64,000 bases of DNA from Acidovorax kalamii (GCF_002245625.1 NZ_NOIG01000005.1:1-64000), one strand, 5' to 3'. Shown: positions 1 through 9,736, counted from the stretch's first letter. Made by a program: numbers and translations. The notes: generated by a model not told the origin, from the letters alone.

Positions 1-276
1 ATCGACCAGAGCTTCGTGCGGGACGTGCTCTCGGACCCGAACGATGCGGCGATCGTGCGGACCATCCTGGCGCTGGCCAAGAGCCTGGACCTGGAGGTGG
101 TGGCGGAGGGGGTGGAGACGACGGGGCAGCTGAGCTTTCTGAGGCTGCATGGGTGCGAGGGGTTCCAGGGGTATTTGTTTGGACGGCCCACCCCCATGGA
201 CATCTTTTTGCGTGAACAGCAACTGGGCCTGATGTCGCAACCCCTGGTGGCTGTGCCGGAAGGGCACAAGCCATGA
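1..276 (+). CDS. EAL-domain c-di-GMP phosphodiesterase, C-terminal fragment
   Basis: This is the last 91 codons of a gene that begins before the window. The reading frame is open from base 1. The visible part carries the end of an EAL domain: the segment IDQSFVRD, the motif VAEGVET and the closing FQGYLFGRP that EAL phosphodiesterases share. EAL domains hydrolyse cyclic di-GMP. The stop codon overlaps the start of the next gene (ATGA at 273-276), so the two are translationally coupled. The closing segment is strongly similar to the end of that next gene, which suggests tandem paralogues. The catalytic EAL motif and any sensory domain lie outside the window, so activity cannot be judged. Confidence 0.85.
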   Translation: MDQSFVRDVLSDPNDAAIVRTILALAKSLDLEVVAEGVETTGQLSFLRLHGCEGFQGYLFGRPTPMDIFLREQQLGLMSQPLVAVPEGHKP

Positions 277-2786
277 ACAACGTCGGCATCCTGTGGGTGG
301 ACATTGACACGCAGCATGCAGCGGCTGCGCGGCGGTTGATTTCCGAGCGTTACCCTGAATGGCGCGTGGTGAACAGCCCCACCCCCGAGACGGCCATGGC
401 GCCTCTGGCCTCGCAGGCCTGGGATGCCGTGGTGATGTGCCTGCGGCCTTCAGAGCAGGAGCTGCCCGGCCTGCTGGAGCTGTGTGCCGGCCGCCCGGTG
501 CTGATGTGCATCGACGCCACGCAGGAGGCGCTGGCCGCGCGGGCCTTCCGCTGCGGGCTGGGAGACTATGTGCTGCGCGAGCCTGACGACGTGTCGCACC
601 TGAGCGAGCTGCTCAACCGCCTGGTGGCCCTGACGCAGGGCACCAAGGGTCAGGGCCAGCCCGTGCGCATGGTGGACGCCCGTATCTGGCAAGAGGCACT
701 GACCATGCTGCAAGAGCAGCGCACGGCCCTGCAGGCCACGCTGGCCAGCATGAGCCAGGGCATCTTCAAGACGGGGCCCGATGGCCGCATCACCGTCTAC
801 AACCAGCGCGTGCTGGAGCTGCTGAATCTGCCCGAATCGCTGATGGCCACCCGCCCCACGCTGGCCGACCTGACGCGTGTGCAAGCCGAGCGCGGCGACT
901 TTGGCGCGGGCTACAGCCTGGTGGACCGGCGCGGGCACGACTACGTGGCCCAGGGTGCGGTGGCCGCTGCCCCGGCGCTTTACTGGCGCACCACGCGCGA
1001 TGGCCGTACCTTCGAGGTGCGCACCACCACGCTGGCCGACGGCAGCCTGGTGCGCACCTTTGCCGATGTGAGTGACTACGTGCGCGTCGAAAACGAGCTG
1101 CGCGAGAGTGAGGCGCGCTTCCGGTCACTGAGCGACCTGTCCTCTGACTGGTACTGGGAGCACGACGCCGAAGGCCGCTTTGTGCAGTTGGCGGGGGATC
1201 TGAGCGTGAACGGCATCCCGCTGTCGAGCGTGATGGGGCGCACCCGCTGGGAGATTGGTGCCCTCAACATGACCGAGGCCGACTGGGCCGCGCACCGCGC
1301 CGTGCTCGCGGCGCACCAGCCGTTTCGCGACCTGGAGCTGCAGCGCAAGCGCCTGGATGGCACCATGCACTGGATTTCGGTCAGCGGTGTGCCGGTGTTC
1401 GATGCGAATGGCGCGCTGCGCGGCTACCGGGGCGTGGGCCGCGACATCACCGAACGCAAGCAGGTCGAGAGCCAGATCGAGCGCCTGGCGTTTTACGACT
1501 CCCTCACCGGCCTGCCGAACCGCCGCCTGCTGGTGGACCGCCTGCAGCACGCCACGCTGGCCGTGGCGCGTTCAGACACCCAGGGCGCGCTGCTGTTCAT
1601 CGACTTGGACAACTTCAAGGACCTCAACGACACCCTGGGGCATGACACCGGCGACCAGTTGCTGCTGCAGGTGGCCCAGCGCCTGAAGGCCTGTGTGCGC
1701 GAGTCCGACACCGTCGCCCGTTTTGGCGGGGACGAGTTCGTGGTGCTGGTGGAAGGCCTCAGCCCCGATGCGGACCATGCCAGTGCCGAGGCCGCGCTGG
1801 TGGCCAGCCACATTGCCACCACCCTCGGCAAGCCCTATGTGCTGGGCGATGCCAGCCACCACAGCTCGCCCAGCATTGGCATTGCGCTGTTTGGCCAGCA
1901 GCCGCTCAGTGTGGACGAACTGCTCAAGCACGCCGACCTGGCCATGTACCAGGCCAAAGCAGCGGGGCGCAACACGCAGCGCTTTTTTGACCCCGACATG
2001 CAGGCGGCGGTGAGCAACCGCTCGGCGCTGGAGGCTGACCTGCGCCGGGGGCTGCAGGAGAAGGAACTGGTGCTGTATTACCAGCCGGTGGTGGACGGCA
2101 AAGGCCGCCTGCAGGGGGCCGAGGCCCTGGTGCGCTGGCGCCATCCGCGCCGGGGCATGGTATCGCCCGCCGAATTCATCCCGCTGGCCGAACAGACCGG
2201 GCTCATCCTGCCGCTGGGCCAGTGGGTGATGGAGGCTGCCTGTGCCCAGCTGGTGGCCTGGTCGCGCAGCTCGCTCACGCGGCAGTTTTTCCTGTCCGTC
2301 AACGTGAGCGTGCGGCAGTTTCGCCAGCCTGACTTTGTGGAGCAGGTGCTGGGGGCGCTGGACGCCACGGGGGCCAACCCCGAGCGTCTCAAGCTTGAAC
2401 TTACCGAGAGCCTGCTGTTGGCCGATGTCGAGGACATCATTGCGCGCATGGAACACCTGCGCCGCTACGGCGTGGGCTTTTCGCTCGACGACTTTGGCAC
2501 CGGTTATTCGAGCTTGAGCTACCTCAAGCGCCTGCCGCTGGACCAGCTCAAGATCGACCAGAGTTTTGTGCGTGACCTGCAGACCGACCCCAATGACGCG
2601 GCCATCGTGCGCACCATCCTGGCCCTGGCCGACAGCCTGGACCTGGGCGTGGTGGCCGAGGGCGTGGAGACCACGGGCCAGCTCGAATTCTTGCAGCGCT
2701 ACGGCTGCAAGGCCTTCCAGGGCTACCTGTTTGGCCGCCCCATGCCGCCCGAGGTGCTGGAACGGGCGTTGCGGCCTGCGCTATGA
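273..2786 (+). CDS. Receiver-like/PAS/GGDEF/EAL cyclic di-GMP protein
   Basis: An 837-residue protein with both cyclic di-GMP synthesis and hydrolysis domains. In order: a receiver-like domain (about 4-120), a linker helix, a PAS region (about 150-265), a second PAS/PAC (about 280-395, ending GRDITERK), GGDEF (about 405-575) and EAL (about 595-835). GGDEF is intact at 485-489 with an RxxD inhibitory site at 476-479. EAL is intact at 617-619. No membrane segment is seen, so it is probably cytosolic. The receiver is degenerate: the residue aligned with the phosphoacceptor Asp is Cys56 (AVVMCL) and the conserved Lys is Arg (YVLREP). The start overlaps the previous stop by four bases. Both enzymatic domains look competent, but which one dominates cannot be read from sequence. 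Confidence 0.93.
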   Translation: MNNVGILWVDIDTQHAAAARRLISERYPEWRVVNSPTPETAMAPLASQAWDAVVMCLRPSEQELPGLLELCAGRPVLMCIDATQEALAARAFRCGLGDYVLREPDDVSHLSELLNRLVALTQGTKGQGQPVRMVDARIWQEALTMLQEQRTALQATLASMSQGIFKTGPDGRITVYNQRVLELLNLPESLMATRPTLADLTRVQAERGDFGAGYSLVDRRGHDYVAQGAVAAAPALYWRTTRDGRTFEVRTTTLADGSLVRTFADVSDYVRVENELRESEARFRSLSDLSSDWYWEHDAEGRFVQLAGDLSVNGIPLSSVMGRTRWEIGALNMTEADWAAHRAVLAAHQPFRDLELQRKRLDGTMHWISVSGVPVFDANGALRGYRGVGRDITERKQVESQIERLAFYDSLTGLPNRRLLVDRLQHATLAVARSDTQGALLFIDLDNFKDLNDTLGHDTGDQLLLQVAQRLKACVRESDTVARFGGDEFVVLVEGLSPDADHASAEAALVASHIATTLGKPYVLGDASHHSSPSIGIALFGQQPLSVDELLKHADLAMYQAKAAGRNTQRFFDPDMQAAVSNRSALEADLRRGLQEKELVLYYQPVVDGKGRLQGAEALVRWRHPRRGMVSPAEFIPLAEQTGLILPLGQWVMEAACAQLVAWSRSSLTRQFFLSVNVSVRQFRQPDFVEQVLGALDATGANPERLKLELTESLLLADVEDIIARMEHLRRYGVGFSLDDFGTGYSSLSYLKRLPLDQLKIDQSFVRDLQTDPNDAAIVRTILALADSLDLGVVAEGVETTGQLEFLQRYGCKAFQGYLFGRPMPPEVLERALRPAL

Positions 2787-2823
2787 CAAAAGCCACCGCC
2801 CTTTTGGGCGCGACAATGAATCC

Positions 2824-4035
2824 ATGAAAAAACAGGTGTTGGTCGCCGGTGGCGGCATCGGCGGCTTGGCCGCTGCGTTGGGCGCCTCGCGCGCGGGCTG
2901 GGATGTGCGGCTGTACGAGCGCGCTGCCGCGTTCAGCGAAGTGGGCGCGGGCGTGCAGATCGGGCCCAATGTGGTGCGTCGCCTGCAGGCCTGGGGCTTG
3001 CAACAGGCGCTGCAGGCGGTGGCGGCTTTCCCCAGTCGCCTGCAGGTGCGCAATGCCGTGAGCGGCCGCGAGCTGGCGGTGCTGCCGCTGGGCCCCACAG
3101 CGGTGGAGCGCTACGGTGCGGCCTACGCCACCATCCACCGCGCCGACCTGCATGGCCTGCTGCTGCAGGGGGTCACCCAGGGCACTGACGCACAGCTGCA
3201 TCTGGACCATGCCATCGACCGTTTTGCTGACAGCGGCGAAGTCGTCACCGTGCGCACCAGCCGGGGCAAGGAGGTGGAGGGCGATGCGCTGATTGGCGCC
3301 GATGGCCTGTGGAGCCGCACCCGCACCCAATTGCTGTGCACCATGCCACCGCGTGTGACGGGCCATCTGGCCTACCGCGCCCTGGTGCCGCAGCAGGCGC
3401 TGCCCGAGGCACTGCGCACCATCCAGGTCACCGCCTGGCTGGGCCCACGCCTGCATGCGGTGCAGTACCCCGTGCGCCGGGGCGAGCTGCAGAACATCGT
3501 CGTCATCGTGCAGGGCCCTGCACCACAGGACCTGGAGAACTGGGACCATGCCGCCAACGCTGCGGGCCTGGACCACGCGCTACAAGGCACCTGCACCACA
3601 TTGCAGGACCTGGTGCGCGGTGTGAGTGATCACGCCCCGGCAGGCTGGCGTCTGTGGCCGCTGTGCGACCGCCCGCCCGTGCGCGCCGCCGACGAGATGG
3701 CGCGCGGCCTGGTGGGCCTGCTGGGCGATGCCGCCCACCCCATGCGCCCCTACCTGGCCCAGGGCGCGGGCATGGCGATCGAGGATGCCGCCGAGCTGCA
3801 GCGGGCGCTGGCCATGCACGACCTGGAGGTGCCGCTGCGCCTCACGCGTTATGCCCTCAACCGCTGGCAGCGCAACGCCCGCGTGCAGGCGCGTTCCATC
3901 CGCAATGGGCGCATTTTTCATGCCACAGGGTTGGTGCGGTGGGGGCGGGACGGGGCGCTGCGCCTGCTGGGTGAGCGCTTGCTGGATGTGCCCTGGCTGT
4001 ACCGCGGCGATGGTGCAGGCGCCAGTGCGCTGTGA
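2824..4035 (+). CDS. FAD-dependent monooxygenase (UbiH / salicylate hydroxylase-like)
   Basis: A 403-residue class A flavoprotein monooxygenase. The N-terminus has the FAD dinucleotide-binding motif GGGIGGLAAA followed by the acidic end of the second strand (LYER). The mid-protein DG motif is GADGLWSRTR. The C-terminal GD motif is LLGDAAHPMRPYLAQGAG, which binds the FAD pyrophosphate and ribityl. These enzymes use NAD(P)H and oxygen to hydroxylate aromatic substrates. The ATG at 2824 was chosen because the nucleotide-binding fold begins immediately after it. The gene follows the c-di-GMP gene by 37 bases but is functionally unrelated. The substrate cannot be assigned: 3-hydroxybenzoate, salicylate or a quinone precursor are all possible. 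Confidence 0.88.
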   Translation: MKKQVLVAGGGIGGLAAALGASRAGWDVRLYERAAAFSEVGAGVQIGPNVVRRLQAWGLQQALQAVAAFPSRLQVRNAVSGRELAVLPLGPTAVERYGAAYATIHRADLHGLLLQGVTQGTDAQLHLDHAIDRFADSGEVVTVRTSRGKEVEGDALIGADGLWSRTRTQLLCTMPPRVTGHLAYRALVPQQALPEALRTIQVTAWLGPRLHAVQYPVRRGELQNIVVIVQGPAPQDLENWDHAANAAGLDHALQGTCTTLQDLVRGVSDHAPAGWRLWPLCDRPPVRAADEMARGLVGLLGDAAHPMRPYLAQGAGMAIEDAAELQRALAMHDLEVPLRLTRYALNRWQRNARVQARSIRNGRIFHATGLVRWGRDGALRLLGERLLDVPWLYRGDGAGASAL

Positions 4036-4362
4036 GTGCTTGGTGACGGGCAGGACTGCCGCGTGGGCCCTGTTGCAAGCATCGGGTTCAGGGCGCTTTT
4101 GAGCGTGTAGGCAGCCCCCGCAGGTTGTCAGGACATTCCCTATCCGGGGCAACCCGTGCAGGCCACGCGCAGGCTGAACTTTGCGCAGTATGCCGTGCTC
4201 TACCGCAGTGTGTGCAAAGCGCCAAAAAGGCAACGGATGTGACCACGAATTTGCTGTTCAAGCGCAGGCCGTGGTGCTACAAAGAGCCAAGCCGGTAGCG
4301 ATTCCCACTGCAACACCGTGGCACTTCCCGAGCCCGCCGGGGGTGCCGCCACAGGAGGTCGT
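4036..4362. other. Intergenic region upstream of the prkA operon
   Basis: A 327-base stretch without a convincing gene. It must hold the promoter of the prkA-yeaH-ycgB operon. The only strong signal is a ribosome binding site, ACAGGAGG, at 4351-4358, four bases before the prkA ATG. I searched for a TTGACA/TATAAT pair and for a sigma-54 GG-N10-GC site and found neither in convincing form, so an RpoS-type or poorly conserved promoter is possible. No hairpin with a T-run follows the monooxygenase stop. Confidence 0.5.
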
Positions 4363-6285
4363 ATGGATGCCATCAGCAATTTCGCCGCGCGCTACGCCCG
4401 TAGCCGTGAAGAGGAAATGTCGATCGACGAGTACCTCGCCGAGTGCAAGCGCGACCCGATGGCGTTTGCCACGGCCGCCCAGCGCATGCTGGCCGCCATT
4501 GGCGAGCCCGAAATGGTGGACACGCGCAACGACCCGCGCCTGTCGCGCCTGTTTGCCAACAAGGTCATCAAACGCTACCCCGCCTTTGCCGAGTTTTACG
4601 GCATGGAAGACTCCATCGAGCAGGTGGTGAGCTTCTTCCGCCATGCGGCGCAGGGGCTGGAAGAGCGCAAGCAGATCCTCTACCTGCTCGGCCCCGTGGG
4701 CGGCGGCAAAAGCTCGATCGCCGAGCGGCTCAAGTACCTCATGCAGAAGGTGCCGTTCTATGCGCTCAAGGGGTCGCCGGTCAACGAATCACCACTGGGC
4801 CTGTTCGATGCGATGGAGGACGGGCCCGTGCTGGAAGAGCAGTTCGGCATCCCCCGGCGCTACCTGCAGCGTGTGCTGTCGCCCTGGGCCGTGAAGCGGC
4901 TCGAAGAGTTTGGCGGTGACATCCGCCAGTTCCGGGTGGTCAAGCGCTACCCCAGCATCATGAAGCAGGTGGGCATCGCCAAGACCGAGCCGGGCGACGA
5001 GAACAACCAGGACATTTCCAGCCTGGTGGGCAAGGTGGACATCCGCAAGCTCGAAACCTATGCCCAGGACGACACCGATGCCTACAGCTACAGCGGCGGC
5101 CTGTGCCTGGCCAACCAGGGGCTGCTCGAATTTGTGGAAATGTTCAAGGCGCCCATCAAGGTGCTGCACCCGCTGCTCACGGCCACGCAGGAGGGCAACT
5201 ACAAGGGCACGGAAGGCTTTGGCGCCATACCGTTCGATGGCGTGGTGCTGGCCCACAGCAATGAGAGCGAGTGGAAGGCGTTTCGCAACAACAAGAACAA
5301 CGAGGCGTTTCTCGACCGCATCTACATCGTCAAGGTGCCGTATTGCCTGCGGGTGAGCGAAGAAACCCGCATCTACGAAAAACTCATCCGCGAGTCGTCG
5401 CTGGGCAACGCCGTGTGTGCGCCGGGCACGCTCAAGATGATGGCGCAGTTCGCTGTCCTCACACGGCTGAAGGAGCCCGAGAACTCCAGCATCCTCAGCA
5501 AGATGCAGGTCTACGACGGCGAGAGCCTGAAGGACACCGACCCCCGCGCCAAGAGCTACCAGGAGTACCGCGACTATGCGGGCGTGGACGAGGGCATGAC
5601 GGGCATCTCCACCCGCTTTGCGTTCAAGATCCTCTCGAAGGTGTTCAACTTCGACAGCGCCGAGGTGGCTGCCAACCCGGTGCACCTGATGTATGTGCTG
5701 GAGCAGCAGATCGAGCGCGAGCAGTTCCCCGCCGAACTGGAGACCAAGTACACCGGCTACATCAAGGAGTTTCTGTCGCCGCGTTATGCCGAGTTCATCG
5801 GCAAGGAGATCCAGACCGCCTACCTGGAAAGCTACAGCGAGTACGGCCAGAACATCTTCGACCGCTACGTGACCTACGCCGACTACTGGATCCAGGACAA
5901 CGAGTACCGCGACACCGACACCGGCGAGGTGTTCGACCGGGGCGCGCTCAATGCCGAGCTGGAGAAGATCGAGAAGCCCGCAGGCATTGCCAACCCCAAG
6001 GACTTCCGCAACGAGATCGTCAACTTCGTGCTGCGGGCCCGGGCCAACAACCAGGGCAAGAACCCGAGCTGGACGAGCTACGAAAAACTGCGCCTGGTGA
6101 TCGAGAAGAAGATGTTCTCGAACACCGAGGAGCTGCTGCCGGTGATCAGCTTCAACGCCAAGGCCAGCGCCGAGGAGGCGCGCAAACACGAGGACTTCGT
6201 CACCCGCATGGTGAACAAGGGCTATACGCCCAAGCAGGTGCGCCTGCTGTGCGAGTGGTACCTGCGCGTGCGCAAGAGCAGCTAG
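4363..6285 (+). CDS. prkA: PrkA family serine protein kinase (YeaG)
   Basis: A 640-residue cytosolic protein matching the length of E. coli YeaG. It has an N-terminal AAA-type ATPase half with a Walker A at 110-117 (GPVGGGKS) and a C-terminal half resembling the PrkA kinase domain. The family phosphorylates proteins on serine and is induced in stationary phase, nitrogen starvation and sporulation. The ATG at 4363 is favoured by a strong Shine-Dalgarno four bases upstream. It is the first gene of the conserved three-gene operon with yeaH and ycgB/spoVR on the same strand, 61 bases before yeaH. The family assignment is secure. The physiological substrate in this organism is unknown. Confidence 0.96.
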   Translation: MDAISNFAARYARSREEEMSIDEYLAECKRDPMAFATAAQRMLAAIGEPEMVDTRNDPRLSRLFANKVIKRYPAFAEFYGMEDSIEQVVSFFRHAAQGLEERKQILYLLGPVGGGKSSIAERLKYLMQKVPFYALKGSPVNESPLGLFDAMEDGPVLEEQFGIPRRYLQRVLSPWAVKRLEEFGGDIRQFRVVKRYPSIMKQVGIAKTEPGDENNQDISSLVGKVDIRKLETYAQDDTDAYSYSGGLCLANQGLLEFVEMFKAPIKVLHPLLTATQEGNYKGTEGFGAIPFDGVVLAHSNESEWKAFRNNKNNEAFLDRIYIVKVPYCLRVSEETRIYEKLIRESSLGNAVCAPGTLKMMAQFAVLTRLKEPENSSILSKMQVYDGESLKDTDPRAKSYQEYRDYAGVDEGMTGISTRFAFKILSKVFNFDSAEVAANPVHLMYVLEQQIEREQFPAELETKYTGYIKEFLSPRYAEFIGKEIQTAYLESYSEYGQNIFDRYVTYADYWIQDNEYRDTDTGEVFDRGALNAELEKIEKPAGIANPKDFRNEIVNFVLRARANNQGKNPSWTSYEKLRLVIEKKMFSNTEELLPVISFNAKASAEEARKHEDFVTRMVNKGYTPKQVRLLCEWYLRVRKSS

Positions 6286-6346
6286 TTGATCGATGGGTTG
6301 GCCAGCGTGCCGTTCTGGGGCGCCGGTCCATGAAGGGGGCAAGTGG

Positions 6347-7612
6347 ATGGCATTGCAAATCATCGACCGCAGGCTCGCAGGCAAGAACAAGTCCGTCGGC
6401 AACCGCGAGCGTTTTGTCCGCCGCTTCAAGGAGCAGATTGCGGACAGCGTGCGCCGCGCCGTGTCGCAGCGCGGCATCCGCGAGATCGAGCAGGCCGAGA
6501 ACATCACCATCCCCAAGAAGGACATCGGCGAGCCCGTGTTCCACCACGGCCAGGGCGGCATCCGCGACATGGTGCACCCCGGCAATGCCGAGCATGTGCG
6601 CGGCGACCGCATCGAGCGGCCCAAGGGCGGCAGTGGCCGTGGCTCGCAGGCCAGCGATGGCGGGGAGGGCGAGGACGACTTCACCTTCACGCTGACCAAG
6701 GAAGAGTTCATGCAGCTCTTTTTTGAAGACCTGGCGCTGCCGCACCTGCTGCGCACCCACATCGGCGAGAACCCGCTGTGGAAGTCGCGCCGCGCGGGCT
6801 ACAGCCAGGACGGAATCCCCAACAACCTGGCCGTGCTGCGCACCATGCGCGGCGCTTTGGGGCGGCGCATTGCGCTGGGCAAGTCCGCGCACCGCGAGCT
6901 GCTGGTGCTGCAGGCCGAGCTGGACGCCCTGCTGGCGCAGGACGATGGCACCAGCGAGGCCGTGGCCGCGCTGCAGCGCCGCATTGATGCGCTGCAGGTG
7001 CGCATCGGTCGCATCCCTTACCTCGACCCCATCGACCTGCGCTTTCGGGCCCGTATCCAGGTGCCGGTGCCCAACAGCCAGGCGGTGATGTTCTGCCTGA
7101 TGGATGTCTCGGGCTCCATGGACGAGGCGCGCAAGGACCTGGCCAAGCGCTTCTTCATCCTGCTGTACCTGTTCCTCACGCGGCACTACGAGAAGATCGA
7201 CATCGTCTTCATCCGCCACCACACCCAGGCCGCCGAGGTGAGCGAGGAGCAGTTCTTCCACTCCACCGAAAGCGGCGGCACGGTGGTGAGCAGCGCGCTG
7301 GTGCTGCTCGACCAGATCATCCGCGCGCGCTACCCCAGCGGTGACTGGAACATCTACGTGGCCCAGGCCAGCGATGGCGACAACTTCACCAACGACAGCG
7401 GCAACTGCCGCAACCTGCTGGTGGACCGGATCCTGCCGCTGGTGCGCTACTTTGCCTACGTGCAGGTGGCGGAGGAGGAGCAGAACCTGTGGGAGGAATA
7501 CAGCCAGCTGTTGCCGGAGTTCTCGCACTTCGCCATGCGCAAGGTGTCGCAGCCCAGCGAGATCTACCCGGTGTTCCGCGACCTCTTCAAGAAGGAAGGG
7601 GTGCCGCTATGA
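6347..7612 (+). CDS. yeaH: YeaH/YhbH family protein (DUF444)
   Basis: A 421-residue protein of the DUF444 family, which almost always sits between prkA and spoVR. The C-terminal half looks like a von Willebrand A fold: the MIDAS-type motif DVSGS begins at Asp253. The middle is rich in Gly and charged residues and probably disordered. The start at 6347 (MALQIIDRR) is preceded by GAAGGGGG at 6332-6339, and E. coli YeaH is of similar length. The last base pairs overlap the ycgB start as ATGA, so translation is coupled. The family is associated with the YeaG kinase in stress responses. Its molecular role is not settled. Confidence 0.95.
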   Translation: MALQIIDRRLAGKNKSVGNRERFVRRFKEQIADSVRRAVSQRGIREIEQAENITIPKKDIGEPVFHHGQGGIRDMVHPGNAEHVRGDRIERPKGGSGRGSQASDGGEGEDDFTFTLTKEEFMQLFFEDLALPHLLRTHIGENPLWKSRRAGYSQDGIPNNLAVLRTMRGALGRRIALGKSAHRELLVLQAELDALLAQDDGTSEAVAALQRRIDALQVRIGRIPYLDPIDLRFRARIQVPVPNSQAVMFCLMDVSGSMDEARKDLAKRFFILLYLFLTRHYEKIDIVFIRHHTQAAEVSEEQFFHSTESGGTVVSSALVLLDQIIRARYPSGDWNIYVAQASDGDNFTNDSGNCRNLLVDRILPLVRYFAYVQVAEEEQNLWEEYSQLLPEFSHFAMRKVSQPSEIYPVFRDLFKKEGVPL

Positions 7613-9240
7613 GCAACATGGCCCAGTACCCGGTGCTGGAGCGCCGCATCCACGACAACCCCTGGAAGGCGGCCGCCGTGGGCGAGCGCCGCCACCATGC
7701 CGTGCCCGAGCAGCCTCTGCCCCCCGGGGCGCGGCCTGCCGAGCCGCTGCCTGACCCGAGCGACTGGACGTTCGACCTCATCGAGCGCTACCACGCGGCC
7801 ATCGCGGCCACAGCCGCGCGTTTTGGCCTCGACACCTATCCCAACCAGCTCGAAATCATCACCGCCGAACAGATGATGGACGCCTACTCCAGCGTGGGCA
7901 TGCCGGTGAACTACCGCCACTGGAGCTACGGCAAGGAGTTTCTGGCCACCGAGCGGCGCTACCGGCGCGGGCACATGGGGCTGGCGTATGAGATCGTCAT
8001 CAACTCCAACCCCTGCATCAGCTACCTGATGGAGGAGAACACCACCGCCATGCAGGCGCTGGTGATTGCCCATGCGGCCTACGGGCACAACAGCTTCTTC
8101 AAGGGCAACTACCTGTTTCGCATGTGGACGGACGCGTCCAGCATCATCGACTACCTGGTGTATGCCAAGGACTATGTGGCGCAGTGCGAGGAACGCTATG
8201 GTTTTGACGAGGTCGAGCGCATCCTTGACTCCTGCCACGCGCTGGCCAACTTCGGGGTGGACCGCTACCGCCGCCCGTCCAAGAAAAACCTGGCGCGCGA
8301 GCGGCTGGAGCGCGCGCAGCGCGAGGCCTATGCCCAGCAGCAGATCAACGAGCTGTGGCGCACCCTGCCCACGCGGCCCGGCAAGGACGACGCCGTGCCC
8401 GAACACAACCGCTTTCCGCAGGAGCCGCAGGAGAACATCCTGTATTTCATCGAGAAGAATGCGCCCCTGCTGGAGCCCTGGCAGCGTGAGATCGTGCGCA
8501 TCGTGCGCAAGATCGCGCAGTACTTCTACCCCCAGCGCCAGACGCAGGTCATGAACGAGGGCTGGGCCACCTTCTGGCACTACACGCTGCTCAACACCCT
8601 GTATGACGAGGGCTACCTGAGCGACGGCGTAATGATCGAATGGCTGGGCTCGCACACCAACGTGGTCTTTCAGCCGCCCGTGGGCCACCGGGCCTACAGC
8701 GGCATCAACCCCTATGCGCTGGGCTTTGCCATGTACCGCGACATCCAGCGCATCTGCCAGAACCCCACGGCCGAAGACCGGCGCTGGTTCCCCGACATCG
8801 CGGGCATGCCCTGGCTGCCTGCGCTGGACCATGCCATGCGCAACTTCAAGGACGAGAGCTTCATCGGCCAGTACCTGAGCCCGCACCTGATGCGCGAAAT
8901 GCGCCTGTTTGCGCTGCACGACGACGCCAGCCAGGGCGACCTGGTGGTCAGCGAGATCCACGACGAGAACGGCTACCGCAACCTGCGCCAGATGCTGTCG
9001 CAGCAGTACGACCTGGGCACGCGCGAACCCAACATCCAGGTCTGGAACGTGAACCTGCGCGGCGACCGCAGCCTGACCCTGCGCCACACCCAGTACCAAA
9101 GCCGCCCGCTGGCCGACGACACCCAGGAGGTGCTCAGGCATGTGGCCCGCCTGTGGGGCTTTGGCGTGCAGATCGAAGGGGTGGACGCCTATGGCAACCA
9201 CCCGGTGCTACTGCACGTGGTGCCTGCGCCTGCGGCGTGA
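7609..9240 (+). CDS. ycgB: SpoVR family protein (YcgB)
   Basis: A 543-residue member of the SpoVR/YcgB family, close to the 510 residues of E. coli YcgB with a slightly longer, proline-rich N-terminus. Typical family segments are visible: YPNQLEIITAEQMMDAYSS near residue 80, an HWSYGK segment, and MNEGWATFWHY in the middle. SpoVR was named for a role in Bacillus spore cortex formation. In non-sporulating Proteobacteria it travels with prkA and yeaH in a stress regulon. The start overlaps the yeaH stop by four bases. It is the last gene of the operon and is followed by a repeat element rather than a T-rich terminator. Confidence 0.95.
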   Translation: MSNMAQYPVLERRIHDNPWKAAAVGERRHHAVPEQPLPPGARPAEPLPDPSDWTFDLIERYHAAIAATAARFGLDTYPNQLEIITAEQMMDAYSSVGMPVNYRHWSYGKEFLATERRYRRGHMGLAYEIVINSNPCISYLMEENTTAMQALVIAHAAYGHNSFFKGNYLFRMWTDASSIIDYLVYAKDYVAQCEERYGFDEVERILDSCHALANFGVDRYRRPSKKNLARERLERAQREAYAQQQINELWRTLPTRPGKDDAVPEHNRFPQEPQENILYFIEKNAPLLEPWQREIVRIVRKIAQYFYPQRQTQVMNEGWATFWHYTLLNTLYDEGYLSDGVMIEWLGSHTNVVFQPPVGHRAYSGINPYALGFAMYRDIQRICQNPTAEDRRWFPDIAGMPWLPALDHAMRNFKDESFIGQYLSPHLMREMRLFALHDDASQGDLVVSEIHDENGYRNLRQMLSQQYDLGTREPNIQVWNVNLRGDRSLTLRHTQYQSRPLADDTQEVLRHVARLWGFGVQIEGVDAYGNHPVLLHVVPAPAA

Positions 9241-9255
9241 GGCCACATACGCCTT

Positions 9256-9320
9256 GTTTGCTATACATTTAATAGCTAATAAGGTAATGTGGGCGCGCGG
9301 TAAGCCCTGTTTTTATTCAA
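9256..9320. repeat. Short AT-rich intergenic repeat, copy 1
   Basis: A 65-base element between two converging genes (ycgB and the MerR gene). It begins GTTTGCTATACATTTAATAG, in which GCTAT and ATAGC can pair, then has a GC-rich core (GTGGGCGCGCGGTAAG) and a T-rich tail. The copy at 27916-27979 aligns base for base with few differences outside a variable patch in the middle. Other, more diverged copies lie at 16182, 18533, 38871, 51650 and 59376. Placement between convergent genes suggests it may help terminate transcription on both strands. Confidence 0.75.
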
Positions 9321-9333
9321 ATTTTTGATCTGA

Positions 9334-9702
9334 TCAGGCGGTGTGAAGGCCCCGGGTGTGCAGCGGGCAGTCGGTGGCCACGCGCTCGGCCAGGGTCTGG
9401 CGCAGGGCCTGCAGCGCCGCAATGCGCGTGTCGATCTCGCCCAGCTTGCTGGCCAGCACCTGGTTCAGCAGCGGACCGGGTTCGGGGGCGTCCCAGATCA
9501 TGGGCAGCCGGTCGCCAATCTCGGCCAGCGTAAAGCCCAGCTGTTGCGCCGTGCGGATGTACTGCACCAGCGTCACCACCTCGGGCGGGTAGTCGCGGTA
9601 GCCATTGGCCAGGCGCCGCGCACGGATCAGGCCCTGCTGTTCATAAAACCGCAGCGCCTCGCGGCTCAGGCCCGAGGCCGTGGCCAGTTCTCCAATCAGC
9701 AT
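9334..9702 (-). CDS. MerR family transcriptional regulator
   Basis: A 122-residue regulator. The N-terminal winged helix-turn-helix is typical (MLIGELATASGLSREALRFY, then EQQGLI and NGYRDY), followed by the dimerisation coiled coil (KLGEIDTRIAAL). Only one Cys (DCPLH near the end) is present, so a classical metal-binding loop is unlikely. The ATG at 9702 was chosen because the HTH begins there and GGAGGG lies eight bases upstream (reverse strand, 9716-9711). It is divergent from the membrane protein gene at 9801, with a 22-base dyad between them that is the obvious operator. The inducer is unknown. Confidence 0.92.
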   Translation of the reverse strand: MLIGELATASGLSREALRFYEQQGLIRARRLANGYRDYPPEVVTLVQYIRTAQQLGFTLAEIGDRLPMIWDAPEPGPLLNQVLASKLGEIDTRIAALQALRQTLAERVATDCPLHTRGLHTA

Positions 9703-9736
9703 CGCGTGCTCCCTCCACAACGTCACAAAGTGCTTG

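Noticed and set aside
4318..4340. A TGGCAC sequence as a sigma-54 promoter before prkA
   Set aside because: The GC element at the required distance is missing and the site is too close to the start codon.
4789..6762. A 657-codon open frame antisense to prkA and yeaH
   Set aside because: High-GC codon bias leaves long open frames on the opposite strand. The translation has the His/Leu/Val-rich look of a shadow frame, lacks any motif, and the forward strand encodes two clear families.
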